A stretch of DNA of 12,117 nucleotides from an uncultured Clostridia bacterium (GTDB taxonomy: Bacteria; Bacillota; Clostridia; Oscillospirales; Acutalibacteraceae): NCBI GenBank assembly GCA_946186535.1, contig CAMHNT010000044.1, forward strand, positions 1 to 12,117. The letters run 5' to 3'. Positions 11,719 through 12,117 of this stretch are shown piece after piece. Position numbers and translations under genes: made by a program. The notes under the pieces are model-generated. The model made no database searches, had not been told where the DNA came from, and saw only the letters and a list, made by a program, of their open reading frames with translations. How positions within the stretch are numbered: position 1 is the first letter of the stretch; each line of letters begins with the position of its first letter.

Positions 11719-12117
11719 ATGTTAAAAAAAGCAAAAGGCATTTTTTCGGTTGTTCTTGCGGCGATTATTGCTTTGTCGGCTTTTTCTGCCTGCAGCCAGG
11801 AGGGAGTTGCGTCATCACAGTCATCTTCCGGCGATTCAACCGGAACCACAGGCAACAGCGTAGCGGTAATCGATGAAGCCGGTGTCCTGACAAGCAGCAC
11901 AAATCCGCTCGGAAAAGAGGCTGACAATGGTACAATCAATCTTAAACTCTGGGGTCCGGAGGCGGCTCAGGAAATCCTCAGAAAGCAGTGTGACGATTTT
12001 TGCGAAAAAATGAAGGAATACGCAAAAATTAATATTGAAATTGTTCCTCAGGGTGAAGCTGATCCGGCGTCGCTTGTACTTAATGACGCATCTGTTGCCG
12101 CAGATGTTTTTGGTTTT
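11719..12117 (+). CDS. Second sugar-binding lipoprotein, paralogue (cut by right edge)
   Basis: The first 133 residues are visible and the frame is open to the window edge. There is a lipoprotein signal: MLKKAK, a hydrophobic stretch 8-22, then AFSAC with C25 lipidated, and a Ser/Thr/Gly-rich linker. From NGTINLKLWGPEAAQ to DVFGF it aligns without gaps to residues 61-124 of the binding protein at 7559-8881, with 42 of 64 positions identical by hand count, so the two are clear paralogues of the CUT1 family-1 binding proteins. AGAGGT at 11705-11710, 8 bases upstream, fits as the ribosome binding site. It has its own promoter and follows a strong terminator, so it starts a new unit, possibly with its own permeases beyond the window. 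Codon use is less biased than in its paralogue. Substrate unknown; presumably a similar oligosaccharide. Confidence 0.88.
   Translation, partial: MLKKAKGIFSVVLAAIIALSAFSACSQEGVASSQSSSGDSTGTTGNSVAVIDEAGVLTSSTNPLGKEADNGTINLKLWGPEAAQEILRKQCDDFCEKMKEYAKINIEIVPQGEADPASLVLNDASVAADVFGF

Noticed and set aside
11646..11939. Minus-strand frame of 97 codons over the start of the second binding protein
   Set aside because: It is antisense to a sequence that aligns clearly with the first binding protein and has a lipoprotein signal.

Overview
The window looks like chromosomal DNA of an anaerobic, gut- or rumen-type Bacillota (Clostridia, probably Oscillospiraceae/Ruminococcus-like). The reasons are strong AGGAGG-type ribosome binding sites, very AT-rich intergenic DNA around genes of moderate GC, lipoprotein-type ABC sugar-binding proteins, a MalF with a long N-terminal extension, and Clostridia-style CpXC, M18 and MurE-like proteins. 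The genus is inferred from style, not from a marker gene.

Left part (1-2822). A CpXC zinc-ribbon protein (minus strand, cut by the left edge) is divergent from a two-gene plus-strand unit. That unit encodes an unrecognised helical, LEA-like repeat protein (999-2006) and a small MIF/phenylpyruvate-tautomerase homologue (2025-2363). Then comes a 459-base gene-less stretch with a MITE-like inverted-repeat element (2437-2638), two terminator-type hairpins and the promoter of the next gene.

Middle part (2823-6797). An M18 aspartyl-type metalloaminopeptidase and endonuclease IV (nfo) form a short operon. It converges on a MurE-type Mur ligase on the minus strand. The 247 bases between them are unusually structured: a three-way-junction fold, two further hairpins, a 15-bp perfect hairpin, and a probably bidirectional terminator.

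Right part (6798-12117). A 761-base AT-rich region separates the Mur ligase from a CUT1-family (maltose/maltodextrin-like) ABC transporter operon: lipoprotein binding protein, MalF-like permease, MalG-like permease, closed by a strong terminator at 11402-11442. Repeated TTGCACAA boxes sit at the presumed operon promoter, and a 14-bp hairpin separates the binding-protein gene from the permeases. No ATPase gene is present, so a shared MsmK/MsmX-type ATPase elsewhere is likely. After the terminator a second, paralogous binding-protein gene starts from its own promoter and runs off the right edge. This suggests a tandemly duplicated transporter locus with separate regulation.

I recognised no wholly new system. 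The best candidates for a second look are the structured element after nfo, the TTGCACAA box cluster, the MITE-like element, the bacterial MIF homologue beside a LEA-like protein, and the duplicated binding proteins. No tRNA, rRNA, CRISPR array, transposase gene or known riboswitch was recognised.
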